64,000 nt of DNA from Breviolum minutum Mf 1.05b.01 (GCA_000507305.1 DF239142.1:1-64000), one strand, 5' to 3'. Shown: positions 25,260-36,001, counted from the stretch's first letter. Translations and numbers: made by a program. The notes: a model not told the origin generated them from the letters alone.

Positions 25260-25860
25260 CCCAAATGATAATTAGTTGCCCTGCTGAAACTCACCAGCTC
25301 GGCCGGTTTTACTTGTCTTATATACAATATGAATCAGCTGGATGCATATCTGTGTTCCATGCGAAGATTCGACCATGCTATGAAGTGGCCTTCCGTTTTC
25401 CAAGACGTAATTTGACCGTATTCCAAGAGATGGTCATAGTCCTTGCAAAACCAAGAAGCCGAAGATTCGTACTGCCATCTTTTGACCTGCATTTGTTTGC
25501 AGCGTGTCAGACCTTGCGGACCGTGTCAATCAGGTACACGGGGATTTCCACCCCGGGTTTGAGACGGCCCGATCCGAGCATACCCCCACCCCAGCAGGGT
25601 TGCGGACTGTGCTCACTTCGTGGGTGCCACGCGACCGAAAGTCACAGCTGAACGTGTCGGGGTTGTGACGCAGTGGCAGAGTATTTTCATTGGCGCACTA
25701 TTTGGAGAAGTGTGATGAGAATGATACGTCAGACGCCAATGTCGAGACATGTGAACTACGTGGTAGTGCGAAAGCTATCGTACCCTGAACCAAGCAATCC
25801 TGTGGGGGGTGAGCTATATTTTTACAAGTGTATTTGTGCATACCCAGAACCCAACTGACC
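25260..25860 (+). CDS. MITE-free GC-richer coding island, broken frames
   Basis: About 600 bases without any of the element families. Plus-strand segments: YNMNQLDAYLCSMRRFDHAM (phase 0), a 128-codon frame 25,265-25,651 in another phase, and a third reading SDLADRVNQVHGDFHPGF, PTPAGLRTVLTSWVPRDRKS, TGA, then LAHYLEKCDENDTSDANVET. The successive phases suggest a decayed gene or processed copy, or a retroelement fragment. No family recognised. Confidence 0.4.
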
Positions 25861-26119
25861 TCTGTTTTTGAAGCTCAAACAAGGCCTTTTCCAAGCAAAA
25901 CAAGGGTCCCCATATGGGTCACGCCAGTCCTCTCACCTTCCCAGGATGATGGCAAGAAGTCGATTCTTGTCTTTCCAACCCATCAAACTTTCAGGTCCCA
26001 GTTCTTTTTCTACTTCCAACAAGGTGTTTTTCAAAAAGACCTGTTATTGGAAGCCTAATCCACCAGGATTTCAAACCAAACAAAAAGAAACTAACAAACC
26101 CTTTATTTTTTTTCCCCAG

Positions 26120-26337
26120 ACTCCGTGGGTTTCAACGTTGAAAATCAACTTCCCCCACCAAACTTCTAAGTTTTGGTTGGCAAAAAGAAAGACCCCAAAT
26201 CTGTACCACCTGAAGACTTTGACATGGTGAAGGTTATCAGTTGGATGACTCCACCTAGGCAGAAGGAATCCAGGGAAACCAGCTCAACTACTCATTCACC
26301 ACTTTGCCAAGCCATTCAGTTTATGATTGGTTGGTAG
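26120..26337 (+). CDS. Exon with an in-frame TAA
   Basis: Strong acceptor TTTATTTTTTTTCCCCAG. One phase reads DSVGFNVENQLPPPNF, TAA (26,167-26,169), then VGKKKDPKSVPPEDFDMVKV, ISWMTPPRQKESRETSS and IQFMIGW plus TAG. It reads as one continuous exon apart from the TAA. Unknown protein. Confidence 0.45.
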
Positions 26338-26640
26338 TTTTCAATGATTTTTGAAGTTTGTTGAATCATCCCTCAAAACTTGGGATCGAAAGTTGGATGA
26401 TATATTAGACAAGATATCTAAATATTATATACATATCATCCCCCTTTCTTCCCACCCGAGTTGAGTTAAAATTTGACAAAAAAACTCATGGGTGTTTCGA
26501 GTCTTGAAAAAACCCACCACCTATATATACCTCTCTCTCTCAACGTTGGCAAGGCGGCTCAATGTTGGCAAGGTGCTTTTTATATGGGCTTCGATTCTGA
26601 TCACAAACAGCTGGACTCCGGGGTTTTCTGAGTTTTCAAC
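26230..26640. other. Stretch without recognised gene
   Basis: Beyond the exon ending at 26,337 I see AT-rich, mostly unique sequence with short pyrimidine runs (CTCTCTCTCTC at 26,529) and no strong coding frame or clear element. Confidence 0.4.
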
Positions 26641-26646
26641 TCCAAA

Positions 26647-26765
26647 TGAGCAGTGATGAAAAAAACCCTTGGTTGACATCCTGGTTGGTAAATGGGGATC
26701 CTTATTTTGCGGTAGTGTAATCCCTATATAACCGAAACAAGAGGGGTTTTGGGTCACTGCTCAAA
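26647..26765. mobile_element. Family E-related element
   Basis: AGCAGTGATGAAAAAAAC at the left and TTTTGGGTCACTGCT at the right, flanked by CAAATG on both sides, the same 6-bp flank seen at the 54.5 kb E copy. Confidence 0.65.
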
Positions 26766-26786
26766 TGGATGGGATTGGATGAGAGA

Positions 26787-26853
26787 CAGATGATGGACCC
26801 AGCAACCAAATTCCAAATGGGGGGATGAAGAGGAGGCGTCTTGGTGAAAAGTA
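26787..26853 (+). CDS. Possible small basic exon
   Basis: Reads ETDDGPSNQIPNGGMKRRRL then GEK and TAA. No splice evidence; short. Confidence 0.25.
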
Positions 26854-27239
26854 AAAATGCCATGTCAAATGAATATAACAGACTATTATCAAAAAAACAT
26901 GTAGGATATATCAGAGTGTTTTTTTGGTAGGTCCCTTTTTTCTCCCGACAGCAGAATGCAAGAATCATGTCAGATAAGATTCTACAACACATAGCTCTCT
27001 CTGGAGGATATGACTTTAAATTTTAGAGGACCATTCACCGAGCAACATTGTTTCATTGCAGCAAAAGTAGTCAGGATTTCCTTGCAATTTGCAATGGGTT
27101 AGGTCAGAAAACAAATCCATGATTTCACCACAAAGTTGATTTAAGCCCTCGGCACCTTGTCAGCTTTTTTTCACGGTCACTTGGTGAAAGAAACTACCTT
27201 CTTATCGCACAGAAAATAGACGTGCTTGGAACCCAAAAC

Positions 27240-27612
27240 ATCTAATTATCTTCAATTGCGCCGCGAAGTGGGCGAAGGAATCCGATCGTTGCCAGCCCAC
27301 TATGATTGTGGTGCATATGGCCTCCACTAGAACTGCACCAATGCGACCGCCAAGCGACACGCAACAATGAGGCATTCAAGGCATGCCTGCAGAAACTACC
27401 GTGGAGGTCAGGGCCTCGACTTCCCCCCGCATCGACGTTTCTTCGGTTTCCGGCATCGACAACTGATGTGGCCACAGGGCCACAGCAAAAATCCCTTCGA
27501 AAACGCTGGCAGCCTTGGTGCTAATCCCGCACCTTCGCCACAACTCACAGCTAATCCTGGGCAGTTGAGCCGCCGGATCAGTAATAAGGGAATCCCTCCA
27601 AACATGGCGTGA
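27240..27612 (+). CDS. GC-rich coding island, strand and frame ambiguous
   Basis: Plus strand: QLRREVGEGIRSLPAHYDCG, TAG, then an 81-codon Arg/Pro-rich frame (FFGFRHRQLMWPQGHS, GSLGANPAPSPQLTANPG). Minus strand: 91-codon frame with RDSLITDPAAQLPRIS and VALWPHQLSMPETEETS. GC content makes all phases open; I cannot choose. Confidence 0.35.
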
Positions 27613-27823
27613 ATTCAGAAATTTTAGGTTTTGACCCAAATCCATCCACACCTGGTACCCTAAACAACCATTTTTTTAATGGATGTTTGGTGAAACAACC
27701 AGTTTTTATGTAATGATTTGGAATCATCCAATTGCAACAACCATTTATAAACAGATGTTTCAGGTTCCAGATAAAAATTGTAGGCTTACCAGGCATATCT
27801 GGAATGTTTTGTTTTCGTTACAG

Positions 27824-27961
27824 GAGCGCTCCATGCAAAATTCCAAGCTCGTGCCGAAGGACGTTGCCTTTTGGCGGTCCCAAAAAAAAATGGTGGTTGT
27901 TGTGGGATCATTGAATTTCCCATTTGTTGGTGAATCGAACAATGCAAATATATTATGGTGA
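27824..27961 (+). CDS. Exon with good acceptor, unknown protein
   Basis: TGTTTTGTTTTCGTTACAG precedes it; reads ERSMQNSKLVPKDVAFWRSQ, KKMVVVVGSLNFPFVG and stops at TGA. Its end overlaps a family G copy (about 27,935-28,010), so the coding part may stop earlier. Confidence 0.4.
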   Translation, partial: ERSMQNSKLVPKDVAFWRSQKKMVVVVGSLNFPFVGESNNANILW

Positions 27962-28011
27962 ATTTGAGGGATTTCCCTCAGAATAATGCATTGTTTGGGT
28001 TGGAATTGTGA

Positions 28012-28075
28012 TGAGCAAATGAGGACCACGGATGACCTTTCTTTATAGGAAATCAGGGTTGAGCACTAGCCAGAC
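28012..28075. mobile_element. Family M element, diverged
   Basis: GTGATGAGCAAATGAGGACC and GGTTGAGCACTAGCCAG as in the 13.3 kb copy. Confidence 0.5.
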
Positions 28076-28116
28076 AAACAAACAAACAATCAAAGTCATG
28101 AGAAGGAAAATTGGAA

Positions 28117-28213
28117 CTGGGTGGTGATTTCGAAGATTTTTTATTTTCACTCCTACTTGGGAAGATGATCCTAATTGACTAATATTTTTCCAATGGGTTG
28201 AAACCACCAACTA
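28117..28213. mobile_element. Family A MITE with 4-bp target duplication, exon at its right end
   Basis: CTGGGTGGTGATTTCGAAG to TTGAAACCACCAACTAG, GGAA at both sides. Confidence 0.9.
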
Positions 28214-28334
28214 GGGAAGATTTTTTGTGATACACCTGGAAATTTCGCAAACAAACAGAGATATTTTGGGTTCATCCCCCTTCGATGCCAAGAAGCGGCA
28301 AATGAGTCGTTTGGGAAACTCGCAAGTCCTCATG
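28214..28334 (+). CDS. Exon between a family A terminus and a perfect donor
   Basis: Starts at the family A AG and ends CATG|GTGAGT, the consensus donor. Two phases are open: one reads GNFANKQRYFGFIPLRCQEA to GKLASPH, the other IHLEISQTNRDILG to KKRQMSRLGNSQVLM. Unknown protein. Confidence 0.5.
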
Positions 28335-28404
28335 GTGAGTGGGATCTTGGGAAGCAAAACAAGTCCAATAGATATGCCTTGGAAAAAAAACATGACAATG
28401 GAAA

Positions 28405-28510
28405 AGTACCCCCCATAAATCTTAGATAGATATCCAAAATGGCCATATTTAAAAGGAGCCACCTTTCCAAACCATCATTTTGGGTATCCATGTTAGTTTT
28501 CAGGGGTGTA
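28405..28510. mobile_element. Family B-type MITE (reverse)
   Basis: GATATCCAAAATGGCCAT and ATCATTTTGGGTATCCATG arms ending TTAGTTTTCAGGGGTGTA; close to the 51.9 kb copy. Confidence 0.7.
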
Positions 28511-28572
28511 ACCATTTGAAGCTGCATCTCCAATACAAGATGGTGTTTTTCTAATTGTTATGTTGATTTTTT

Positions 28573-28692
28573 GGAGAGTCACCAAAAAGATAGCCATGTT
28601 TGACGGTCGCCCGTTCCTTTGGGCTCATCCAAAATTTTGCCAAGGGGGATTGATAATGATTGGAAGTAAAATCTGGGTCCAATTTTGGGATG
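28573..28692 (+). CDS. Exon, unknown protein
   Basis: Open 40 codons: KKIAMFDGRPFLWAHPKFCQ, GGLIMIGSKIWVQFWD, ending GGGATG|GTAAAG. The left boundary is not fixed. Confidence 0.4.
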
Positions 28693-28699
28693 GTAAAGA

Positions 28700-28805
28700 T
28701 GAACACCTTCACCAAGTGATTCTTTGTGACCTTTTTGGGATGGTTAAGTGACCTATTGGAAAGGTTAACTGGTTAACTGACCTCCAACTAGGGAATAAAA
28801 AGGTC
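28700..28805. mobile_element. Family L element
   Basis: GTGACCTATTGGAAAGGTTA, CTGACCTCCAACTAGGG and AAAAGGTCACTTTG; other copies 29,388-29,482 (reverse) and 58,528-58,605. Confidence 0.65.
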
Positions 28806-28811
28806 ACTTTG

Positions 28812-29400
28812 AACTACCTGGCATTGGTCATTCTTCGTTGCTTTTCATGAAGGAAAGATGCAGATGTTGTTCCTCAAAAAGTCAGGATTTTTTTCGGAAG
28901 TCCTCCGTAGGTTTAAGCAGCAGGGGTTCCACCAGATCGTGGTGAAAGTGATGTTGATGAACAAAATTTACCTGGAGATGCACCCTTACAGCTGAACTGT
29001 TGGAGAAAGAGATCTTCAGTTTCATGTTTTAGCCCTTTTGAGAGCGTTTCACCACGCCCAGAATGCTTCCAAACTGTTTGGTGAATGCAACTGGATAAAA
29101 GCTACCAGAACATTTCTAATGGTTGATCTTAAAGAAAATGTGGACTGAATATACCAGTCGCATGATTTGTTTGGGGTGCGGAATGCTTTGAGGAAGTTCA
29201 TGTCTCACTAGACATTTCCCTCAGCTTTCCGCGAGGAACGTCTCCATTCATGGATGTGTCTCAAAATTGCATGTCCCAGGTACCCTTCATACAAATTATG
29301 AAGACATATCTCAGAGAGTTTGCACAAATCCTGAAATTTCAAGAGATGTTGTTTCATTCAGATCATGTATTCCAGGGGTGGTTCAAGTCGTGACCTTTTG
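28812..29400 (+). pseudogene. Coding-like stretch with several in-phase stops
   Basis: One phase from about 28,812 reads LRRFKQQGFHQIVVKVMLMN, TGA (28,993), DLQFHVLALLRAFHHAQNAS, TGA (29,146), HDLFGVRNALRKFMSH, TAG (29,209), FREERLHSWMCLKIACPR, TGA (29,299) and beyond. The count of stops is close to what non-coding DNA would give, so this is at best a decayed exon. The first 60 codons are the most convincing part. Confidence 0.3.
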
Positions 29401-29668
29401 ATCCCCGATCGTTGGAAGTCACCTAACCTTTAAAAGGGTCACAAAAGATCATTTCAAAAAGGTCACCAGTTGCCAAGTCACCTTTGGTTCAGAAGTTCTC
29501 GAGGTCAGAAGGGTGCGTTCCAAAAAGAGGTTGGTATTTTTGGAAGGCAACCTATCATCAATGGTGGGCAGTAGAAGAGGACCTTTGGTATTTGGACAGC
29601 CCATCATCTACTAGTATGATGAATAGAAATGGTTGGACAACCCTAAAAGGTTTTTTAACACTGCAATC

Positions 29669-29752
29669 AGTGGTTTCAAAGATTTCGTATTTCACCCCTG
29701 GGGAAGATGAACCCATTTTGACTTGCGCATATGTTTCAAAAGGGTTAGGGAA
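29669..29752. mobile_element. Family A MITE, truncated at right
   Basis: CAGTGGTTTCAAAGATTTC and CCATTTTGACTTGCGCATAT; runs into a family B left end (CCACCCTCCGGGAAACTAAC). Confidence 0.6.
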
Positions 29753-29867
29753 TCAACCACCCTCCGGGAAACTAACATGAAAATGGAAAATCCATCATGA
29801 ATGAAGATGTATTTCCTATTGGAAAATGTGGTGGATTTCGCCAAGTTAGCTTATTGCAGGGTAGTAG

Positions 29868-29966
29868 AAATTTCCCATAATCAGTTCATCCCCGCAGCAA
29901 AACCGAGGCCCAAAGTCTCAGTTTTGCCCCTGGCGATGCTCGAGCACTTCCGTTGGGGTGACTGAG
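29868..29966 (+). CDS. Possible exon
   Basis: One phase reads ISHNQFIPAAKPRPKVSVLP then LAMLEHFRWGD and TGA; another starts after CATCCCCGCAG and reads SKTEAQSLSFAPGDARALPL. Unknown. Confidence 0.35.
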
Positions 29967-29969
29967 TGG

Positions 29970-30730
29970 TGACCCAAAAAACGGCGGAGGTTTGCTGTCG
30001 TGGGAGATTGTTTCCCGAAACAAAAAACTTCAAATCCCCGGGGTGTTTTTTTAGCACACCCCAAAAAAAAGGGGGGGTTGGAAGATGTTGGGTTTTTTTG
30101 TTCCTAAAACAACAAAGGAGAGAATAACAATGATGAGATGTGTACCCTTTTTTTTACTAACACCCAGCTGGACTTCACGACGTGACTGACCTCCAGATTT
30201 CCATTTTTAGTGCGTTTGTCTAGAAGTCCCTTTGATGCTCGAGGCTTTATCTAGGTTGATGAGATCAAAAACCTCTTTGACCAGAATCAAGTATCGTTGG
30301 CCCAAAGCCATTGCTTTTTGTGTAGACCTTATGACAATTTTTGTTTGTTCTTTACGAATTCAAGAAAAAAAACGGCTGAAAAAATAATCATTTCAGTGGG
30401 TCCCGTAATAATGGAATGGGAAGATGACGCCATTCGTATGGGGAAACCGATCATCTTGGTTTGAGACCCATTTTCCACTTGTTGCCATGATGATTAGAAC
30501 AAGATTACCCTCTTGGGCACTATCATATCCCCGTACTGTACCCTGGCACTTTTGAGTTTTAATGATTTTCCGGCTTTATGCTGGGATGTGTATCCGTTCG
30601 CCGGAAAATAATCAATGCTTTACTAGACTTACAACTTGCAACTTAGGATTTTTCTTCAACTTCCAAACCTAAAAAGGATGGAATGGAAACTTGAAGCTGC
30701 CATCCACTTCCTTAGTCAGATGTTTGTTTA
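29970..30730. other. Stretch without recognised gene or element
   Basis: Mostly unique sequence with homopolymer runs (AAAAAAAAGGGGGGG near 30,064). No frame over 60 codons and no clear inverted-repeat family member was found. Confidence 0.4.
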
Positions 30731-30731
30731 A

Positions 30732-30864
30732 ATATTGTTGACGGTTCAGAAATCCTGCCATCACCTGTTGATGTTGATACTTCATCCCATTATTTGCGAC
30801 GGGTTTTTTTACGTCCAATCGGTGGTTGGCCTTGGGAGTTCTGGTTGCCATCGACAGAATCATT
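30732..30864. mobile_element. Family C MITE, diverged
   Basis: TATTGTTGACGGTTCAGAAA, CCCATTATTTGCGACGGG, CCAATCGGTGGTTGGCCTTG, TTGCCATCGACAGAAT. Confidence 0.75.
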
Positions 30865-30922
30865 AATATCCGGTTTCCCATTTCGGGATATCAAACAATA
30901 CAAATCTATGGTAATTGTTCCC

Positions 30923-31034
30923 GGATGTCACGGTGTCCTACTTCATGACCTCTGGAACTCCCCAATTCCACGAGTCCACGAGTCCTACAGCCTCCGAGGT
31001 TGAAGACATCTTCGGTGGATGCGATTGTTTGTGA
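30923..31034 (+). CDS. Exon, Ser/Thr-rich
   Basis: Reads DVTVSYFMTSGTPQFHESTS, PTASEVEDIFGGCDCL and TGA. 37 codons; right-hand acidic end. No domain. Confidence 0.4.
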
Positions 31035-31084
31035 CCTGCCCTTTGGAAAACAGTTGGGGTGCCCGAAAACGAGAGCAAGAAAAG

Positions 31085-31200
31085 CCTGGTTCTTTAGGTT
31101 GGTTTTGGGGGTGAAATCCTACCCTTTGTTATGGGGTTTATAATATCCCGTTATAGGAATCCCTATTAAAGAGGCCGGTATAACGGAAAGTAAGAAGGGT
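31085..31200. mobile_element. Family E MITE, diverged
   Basis: GCCTGGTTCTTTAGGTTGG, TATGGGGTTTATAATATCCC, AGGAATCCCTATTAAAGAGG. Confidence 0.55.
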
Positions 31201-31639
31201 TCTTTTCGTAGGTCCAATTGTGGGGGAAAGCAATGGTGCTTTCTGGATTCCGATTGTTCCTTTTTTGTTTCTTTTCTTTCACAATTCCCAATGGGTTTCA
31301 CCGCCAGGTTTCGCCAAGTAGATATGTTTTTAGAAGCCACACTTTTGGTTGAAGGGTTCTCCAAGCAAAATGGGGGTGGCAATGTTCCAATATGTTGGGA
31401 AAAAAAAACTGTGAACGTTTCGGATAAAAAATTATGATCGTTGGAACTACCCCCGACCTAGTAACAGTCACCACCAGGATTATTTCCTTTTTGTAGGGAA
31501 TCCCTATAAACCTTCATTTATGACTGCATTTATGACTGTTACTGGGTGGGGTGTAGACCGAAGATATCCCCCAAGTAACTTATCTTGGGACACAAAAAAT
31601 GGTATGTTTGGCAGGTATTTTTTTTGTGTTGGAACTCTC

Positions 31640-32262
31640 TGGTGGGCACATTTTGCATGGACCTCCGGTTTCCTAAATGACAACTTCCGTGGCGCCCTGT
31701 TCGAAGGGGGCATTGAAGGGATATACCAGGAAATATGGAGCGGCTTCACTGCATTCATCGGGAGAATAATGGAAGTCCCGATGGCCAGAACCACCCTGGT
31801 AAAAAGTCCTGCGGTGATGACTATACGGGGCAGGCAGCCCGGAGCCCTCCGTCGGCATCGCTGTTGCCCTCTGTAGCGAGAGGTGCATGGAGCTATTCGC
31901 CAACTGTGTGAAGGACCCGCCGCTGCCTTCTGTCGACATGAGACTCGTCCGGGTTCCTGAGGACTCGTTTGATTCAAATCCATGACGAGGCCGCATCGAC
32001 ACACATATAAGAGAGTGTCGAGATGAACACAAACCCAGCTGATAAGGTCATCAGTGGGTGCCTTCTCGACTTCGGGAGCAGGGCCACAGTTCTCCGGACC
32101 CACATCGCCTCCATCTTTTGATGCTTTGGCTGCTGCTCACAATGTGAAGACGGAGCCCTTCATATCTTTGGCAGACATACATGCGTCATGGGAGCCCTCA
32201 TTGACAATGGGCCCTCACGGAGACGCACTCATCGCATCGATGCCCAACTTTGGCTTCAAGTT
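31640..32262 (+). CDS. Large plus-strand coding island in three phases, good donor at its end
   Basis: Successive phases: WTSGFLNDNFRGALFEGGIE to MARTTLVKSP (to about 31,825); AGSPEPSVGIAVALCSERCM to MRLVRVPEDSFDS (to 31,982); GAFSTSGAGPQFSGPTSPPS to LTMGPHGDALIASMPNFGFK (from 32,054), ending AAGTTTG|GTAAGC. The last part is the best exon. The phase changes mean short introns or decay. A 199-codon minus frame (32,103-31,504) spans the island but has the Cys/Arg/Ser bias of an antisense shadow. Family not recognised. Confidence 0.5.
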
Positions 32263-32630
32263 TGGTAAGCCAACGACAAGCGACCCTCGTGGCCATTGCT
32301 TAGGTCCAAAAGGCTGCACATCAAGGATTTACCGCATTGAAACTTTATACCTGGAAGGTTGTTCATGATCAAAAACTGGACTTGTTTCGGCAATCTTTTT
32401 GGGCAAGAAGATTTCTTGCCCTATAACGAAGGAAACCCTATATCTTCCAACAAAAATGGGTTCCAGTGGGAAAAGATATGACCCCCTTAAAGGAAACATT
32501 CTCGCCTTACTGTTGATTTTTGTTCAGAGATCCTGGGATTTATTCTGGGAAGTATAAACTCGGTAGTTTCAACCGTGGGATATTCACTGCCAACCTTGTC
32601 TCTCTCCCAGTGCGCCATCAACCGAAGTGA

Positions 32631-32840
32631 TTAGATTCCACTGTCACCAGCCGATGTGGAGAGAGGTTTCTCATCTTCAGAGTCAAATACCATGGGAGCT
32701 AACCATTCCCCTTCAAAGCTAGTTGTGATAATGAGTATATATTCTTCTCCATAGGATAGGTTGATTTTCAGGAGAGTGTAGACCAAAAGATGAGGCATTT
32801 TCTTCTGTTGTTCATGGGTTTTTTCAGACAATCTTTTCAA
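32631..32840 (-). CDS. Minus-strand terminal exon
   Basis: 70 codons: EQQKKMPHLLVYTLLKINLS, EEYILIITTSFEGEWLAPMV, FDSEDEKPLSTSAGDSGI and TAA. Beta-rich core with an acidic/Ser C-terminus, as expected for a real protein end. Upstream exons not identified. Confidence 0.5.
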   Translation of the reverse strand: MKRLSEKTHEQQKKMPHLLVYTLLKINLSYGEEYILIITTSFEGEWLAPMVFDSEDEKPLSTSAGDSGI

Positions 32841-33047
32841 GATCGTTTGCAGGGTCTAAGAACGATGTTTTTTTTGTCCAAATTGTTTGATTGTGATGTA
32901 AGGACATGAAACTAAAAAAACTCTGAGTAGTCACACACTTCACTCCTTTTTTCTTGGTTTGTGGTATGGGTTTCTTGTGTTAGAGAAACCCATGGACAAA
33001 ACCCATTATAACCATATCCCATCGCCAAAATCCCTCTCGAGTTTTGG

Positions 33048-33230
33048 AGGTATGGGAGCGAGGAACGTTTGGACGCCTGGGGCGTGCACCGTTTTGGAAG
33101 CGTTGAATGTTTGAATGGACAATGGCGATGTGTTTTTGTGGTGATTGATTTTGTTTTCTACCAAGGATTTTGGGCGTTTTTTTGGGCTATGCCATACCTG
33201 CTGGGATGAAGTCGGTTTGGTGTTGTGTTT
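33048..33230 (+). CDS. Weak open frame
   Basis: Plus phase RYGSEERLDAWGVHRFGSVE then a hydrophobic end (FVFYQGFWAFFWAMPYLLG). The minus strand is open as well. No splice sites assigned. Confidence 0.25.
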
Positions 33231-33733
33231 TTGTTGGTTTGGTGGAAATGTTTGGTCTTCGTTTTTCAACATGTTTCTTACCTGCTGAATGGTGGAACTT
33301 TAAGTCTCTTTGGGGATGAGAAACCCTATTGAATAGGAAGTGTTTATCAAAGCTTGCTGGATTTACTTTTGGTAAATCGCACAACAGCGGCATGTTATAT
33401 TGAGTGTTTCACCAGTCTATGTTTGGACATCGAAAGTTGCCTGCTCGATCGTTTGTTGCTCATGTCGCTGGAGTACTTGTTCCATTTTGAGGTCCTGTCC
33501 TGCACCAACTTGTATCCCTGAATCAATTGAACTTTTGATTTCCAGATGAGTTGATTAAAACTCATTTCTAGATACGAACAAATCATAAATCAACTCCTCA
33601 ACCCCAAGAAAAACTGAGATTCTGAAACAAATATTGATGATTTCAAGATATTGCATCTTTTTGTTGAATCATGAATCTACACCTGAAGAAAATGATTCAT
33701 CCATCTCGCCTACCATCCACGCCTGAGACAACC

Positions 33734-33820
33734 TCACCTTATACCCAGCAGTGCTGGCTGAGTTCCGACGCGTCCGGGACCTGGAAGGAAATCTGAATGG
33801 CCCAAAAAGGGGTTGACCCC
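33734..33820 (+). CDS. Possible exon
   Basis: DNLTLYPAVLAEFRRVRDLE then GNLNGPKRG and TGA, just upstream of a family C copy. Helical, charged; unknown. Confidence 0.35.
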
Positions 33821-33838
33821 TCAACAGAAAACTAGGTG

Positions 33839-33945
33839 ATACTGTTGATGGAAGAAATCCTGCACCAGCTGGGATGTATGAAACCCTTTAAATAATGGGA
33901 TATACTACCTATCAACTGGTGCAGGATTTCAGCCATCAACAGTAT
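33839..33945. mobile_element. Family C MITE, compact copy
   Basis: ATACTGTTGATGGAAGAAAT to ATTTCAGCCATCAACAGTAT: 20-bp near-perfect inverted ends, CCTGCACCAG/CTGGTGCAGG inner arms. Confidence 0.95.
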
Positions 33946-34035
33946 GGAGTCACTAAAAATGAAAAATCCCTGGTGGTGAGTATTGTTGGAAAGGGGGACA
34001 ACTGAAGTATATAAGCCATTTAAAGAAGGGATATA

Positions 34036-34146
34036 CTGGCAGTTGGTTTCAAATATGTTTGTAATGTTACCCGAAATTTGGGGAGAAATTTTGCTCCAAT
34101 TTGGCTTGCGCACATTTTCTCAGATTGGGAATCCACCACCAACTAG
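34036..34146. mobile_element. Family A MITE
   Basis: CTGGCAGTTGGTTTCAAATA to CACCACCAACTAG. Confidence 0.7.
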
Positions 34147-34430
34147 AAAAAAACACGAGGGGATTTCTTTGTAGGTTGCAGTGTGTGGTATTTCATTCCA
34201 ACTGAGGAAAGGATAGGAACTCTGAAAGCTGAGAGATGAATTTTTTGGGAACGTCGATGCAGAATTTCTTTGATGAGATAAAAGATATTAAAGAATGGGA
34301 TTTAAAAAAGATCAAAAACAAGATTCATGCAATTTTTCAAAGTAATAAATCGTGATATTCGTTGTTCTTTCAACCAACAATTACCCCTCCCACTTTTTGC
34401 ATTAGCAAATAACCTCTCAACAAAATAGAG

Positions 34431-34540
34431 TTACCCTCCCTAAAACTAGCAGTTTGCACTTGAAAATCGATGGTTGGAATGCGATGCTTTCCTTTTTTGT
34501 CCCAGCCCATTTTCAGGGGAAAAATGCTAGTTTCAGTACC
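34431..34540. mobile_element. Family B MITE
   Basis: TTACCCTCCCTAAAACTAGC to TGCTAGTTTCAGTACC; inner TGATGGTTGGAATG. Confidence 0.8.
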
Positions 34541-34629
34541 ATGTACACATATTATATATATAGTATATTTCCCAAATATCAACTAAATATACAACTCACC
34601 CAACAAAGAGCAAAACAAAAACACGGGCA

Positions 34630-34890
34630 TCGCCGAGATCACCGGTGGGGTGGTCCTCCATTCGTTTTGTCTCGTGGAAATGGACCAAGGTTTTACACCA
34701 AAATGGACGAGCAGTGTTGCTCACCAACCAGGTGGCTCTCCACCTAACTCCCGCCGGGGTTGGGAGGGGGTGTCCCCAAAAGCGAATTTTGCTTAGTAAG
34801 GGAGTTTGTGTCCCCAAAATTTACCAAAACATTCCTTGGTTTTTTTCATTTTTTTGTTGGATGCCAAAACACATCATCTTCTAACAGCTT
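34630..34890 (+). CDS. GC-rich coding island
   Basis: Two plus phases are open: SIRFVSWKWTKVLHQNGRAV to HLTPAGVGRGCPQKRI (79 codons), and GPPFVLSRGNGPRFYTKMDE, TAA, then PPGLGGGVPKSEFCLVREFV. Undecided; unknown protein. Confidence 0.35.
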
Positions 34891-34920
34891 CGAGAACCTT
34901 GAAATGTGTTCATCCATTGG

Positions 34921-35032
34921 ATGTGTTTATTCGATGATTTCTTTTACGGATTGGGATGCCATGGGATTCATCCACCATCTTGGACCATCACCATTTAGGA
35001 GAAGATTTTTTGGAGACGTTTGGATCTAAACG
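34921..35032. mobile_element. Family F MITE, diverged
   Basis: GTGTTTATTCGATGATTTC, ACGGATTGGGATGCCATGGG, CACCATTTAGGAG. Confidence 0.5.
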
Positions 35033-35840
35033 GTTCTCTCCATGAAAGAGGAGAAATTCACCACTGAAAGGGAAGAAAAACAGGATAGGCCCGATGTTGG
35101 CAGGTAAAGGTGAATGAAAATGTATTGAGTTGACATTGTTAAGATATGAATACAATGAAAAATCCACACCAAAGCTTTGTTGAGGATTCTTTTTTGTTTG
35201 AGAGAAAAATGGATGTGATGTAAGAAGCTTGAAGAACCAGAGAGTGGGGTTGGCAGGATCATGTGATTTGTTTGTCGAAAGACTCCAAGTTGAGCAACTT
35301 GGTCTTTTGTTGAGATGTGTTGGTGCTACGGATTACTTTCTTTTTTTGTCCCTTCGCTTTGAAGCAGATTTATAAATTGCTGATAGGAGTGCTGCATGCA
35401 CTTGCTTCTATGCTCCAGCACGAAAATGTGAATAGAAATGAAATGATGAGAAAAGGAAGCAGCGCTGTGAAAAAGGAACATGATAAAAATGGAGAGAAGT
35501 GATAGGCAGTCACAAAAACATGAAGAAAGTGAAAGATGCCAATTGAAAGGAGAAGACGAGAGTGAAGGGAGTGAAGGAAAAGTTTTAAAAGATGGGGAAA
35601 GAACAGGAAATCAAAAGAGATCCTTGCTAAAAACACGAAGGGTTCTGTAAAAATGGTACACTTGGCTGGGATTTGGTTAAAGTGATTGTTCACTTTCTAC
35701 CATGGTAAGTCACCATTAAACCACGATTTCGGAGAATATGTTTTACCTTTTCAAAGCATCTTATGCAAGTAGAAGTTGTTGAAGATCTCTGAAGAGATCT
35801 GCTCATCTTCCATCATCGTTAAACACCGCTCTTCCTTCAG

Positions 35841-35930
35841 GCCAATGCAAAGACATTGACAGAGGCAGCGGTTTTTGCAAACGGGTCTTCCATGGTGGTG
35901 GTGGATTGGTTGTCGTTTTTTGGGCCTTGA
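35841..35930 (+). CDS. Exon with strong acceptor
   Basis: ACCGCTCTTCCTTCAG, then ANAKTLTEAAVFANGSSMVV, VDWLSFFGP and TGA. Ala/Val-rich, could be a helix-strand unit. Unknown. Confidence 0.45.
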   Translation, partial: ANAKTLTEAAVFANGSSMVVVDWLSFFGP

Positions 35931-36001
35931 AACAGCCAGTGAAAACTACAAAGAATCTCAATGATTAGCATATCAAAATTGTATTTTGAGGTTGTTTTGT
36001 T

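Noticed and set aside
5178..29301. Reassigned nuclear stop codons as the explanation for in-phase stops
   Set aside because: Long confident frames (Gag 510 codons, exon 9582-10,115) contain none, and in the 28.8-29.4 kb stretch the stop count is near the random expectation. Kept only as a low-interest observation.
31504..32103. 199-codon minus-strand frame
   Set aside because: Cys/Arg/Ser/Pro-heavy as expected antisense to GC-rich coding DNA; the plus strand has better segments and a GTAAGC donor. Not fully excluded.
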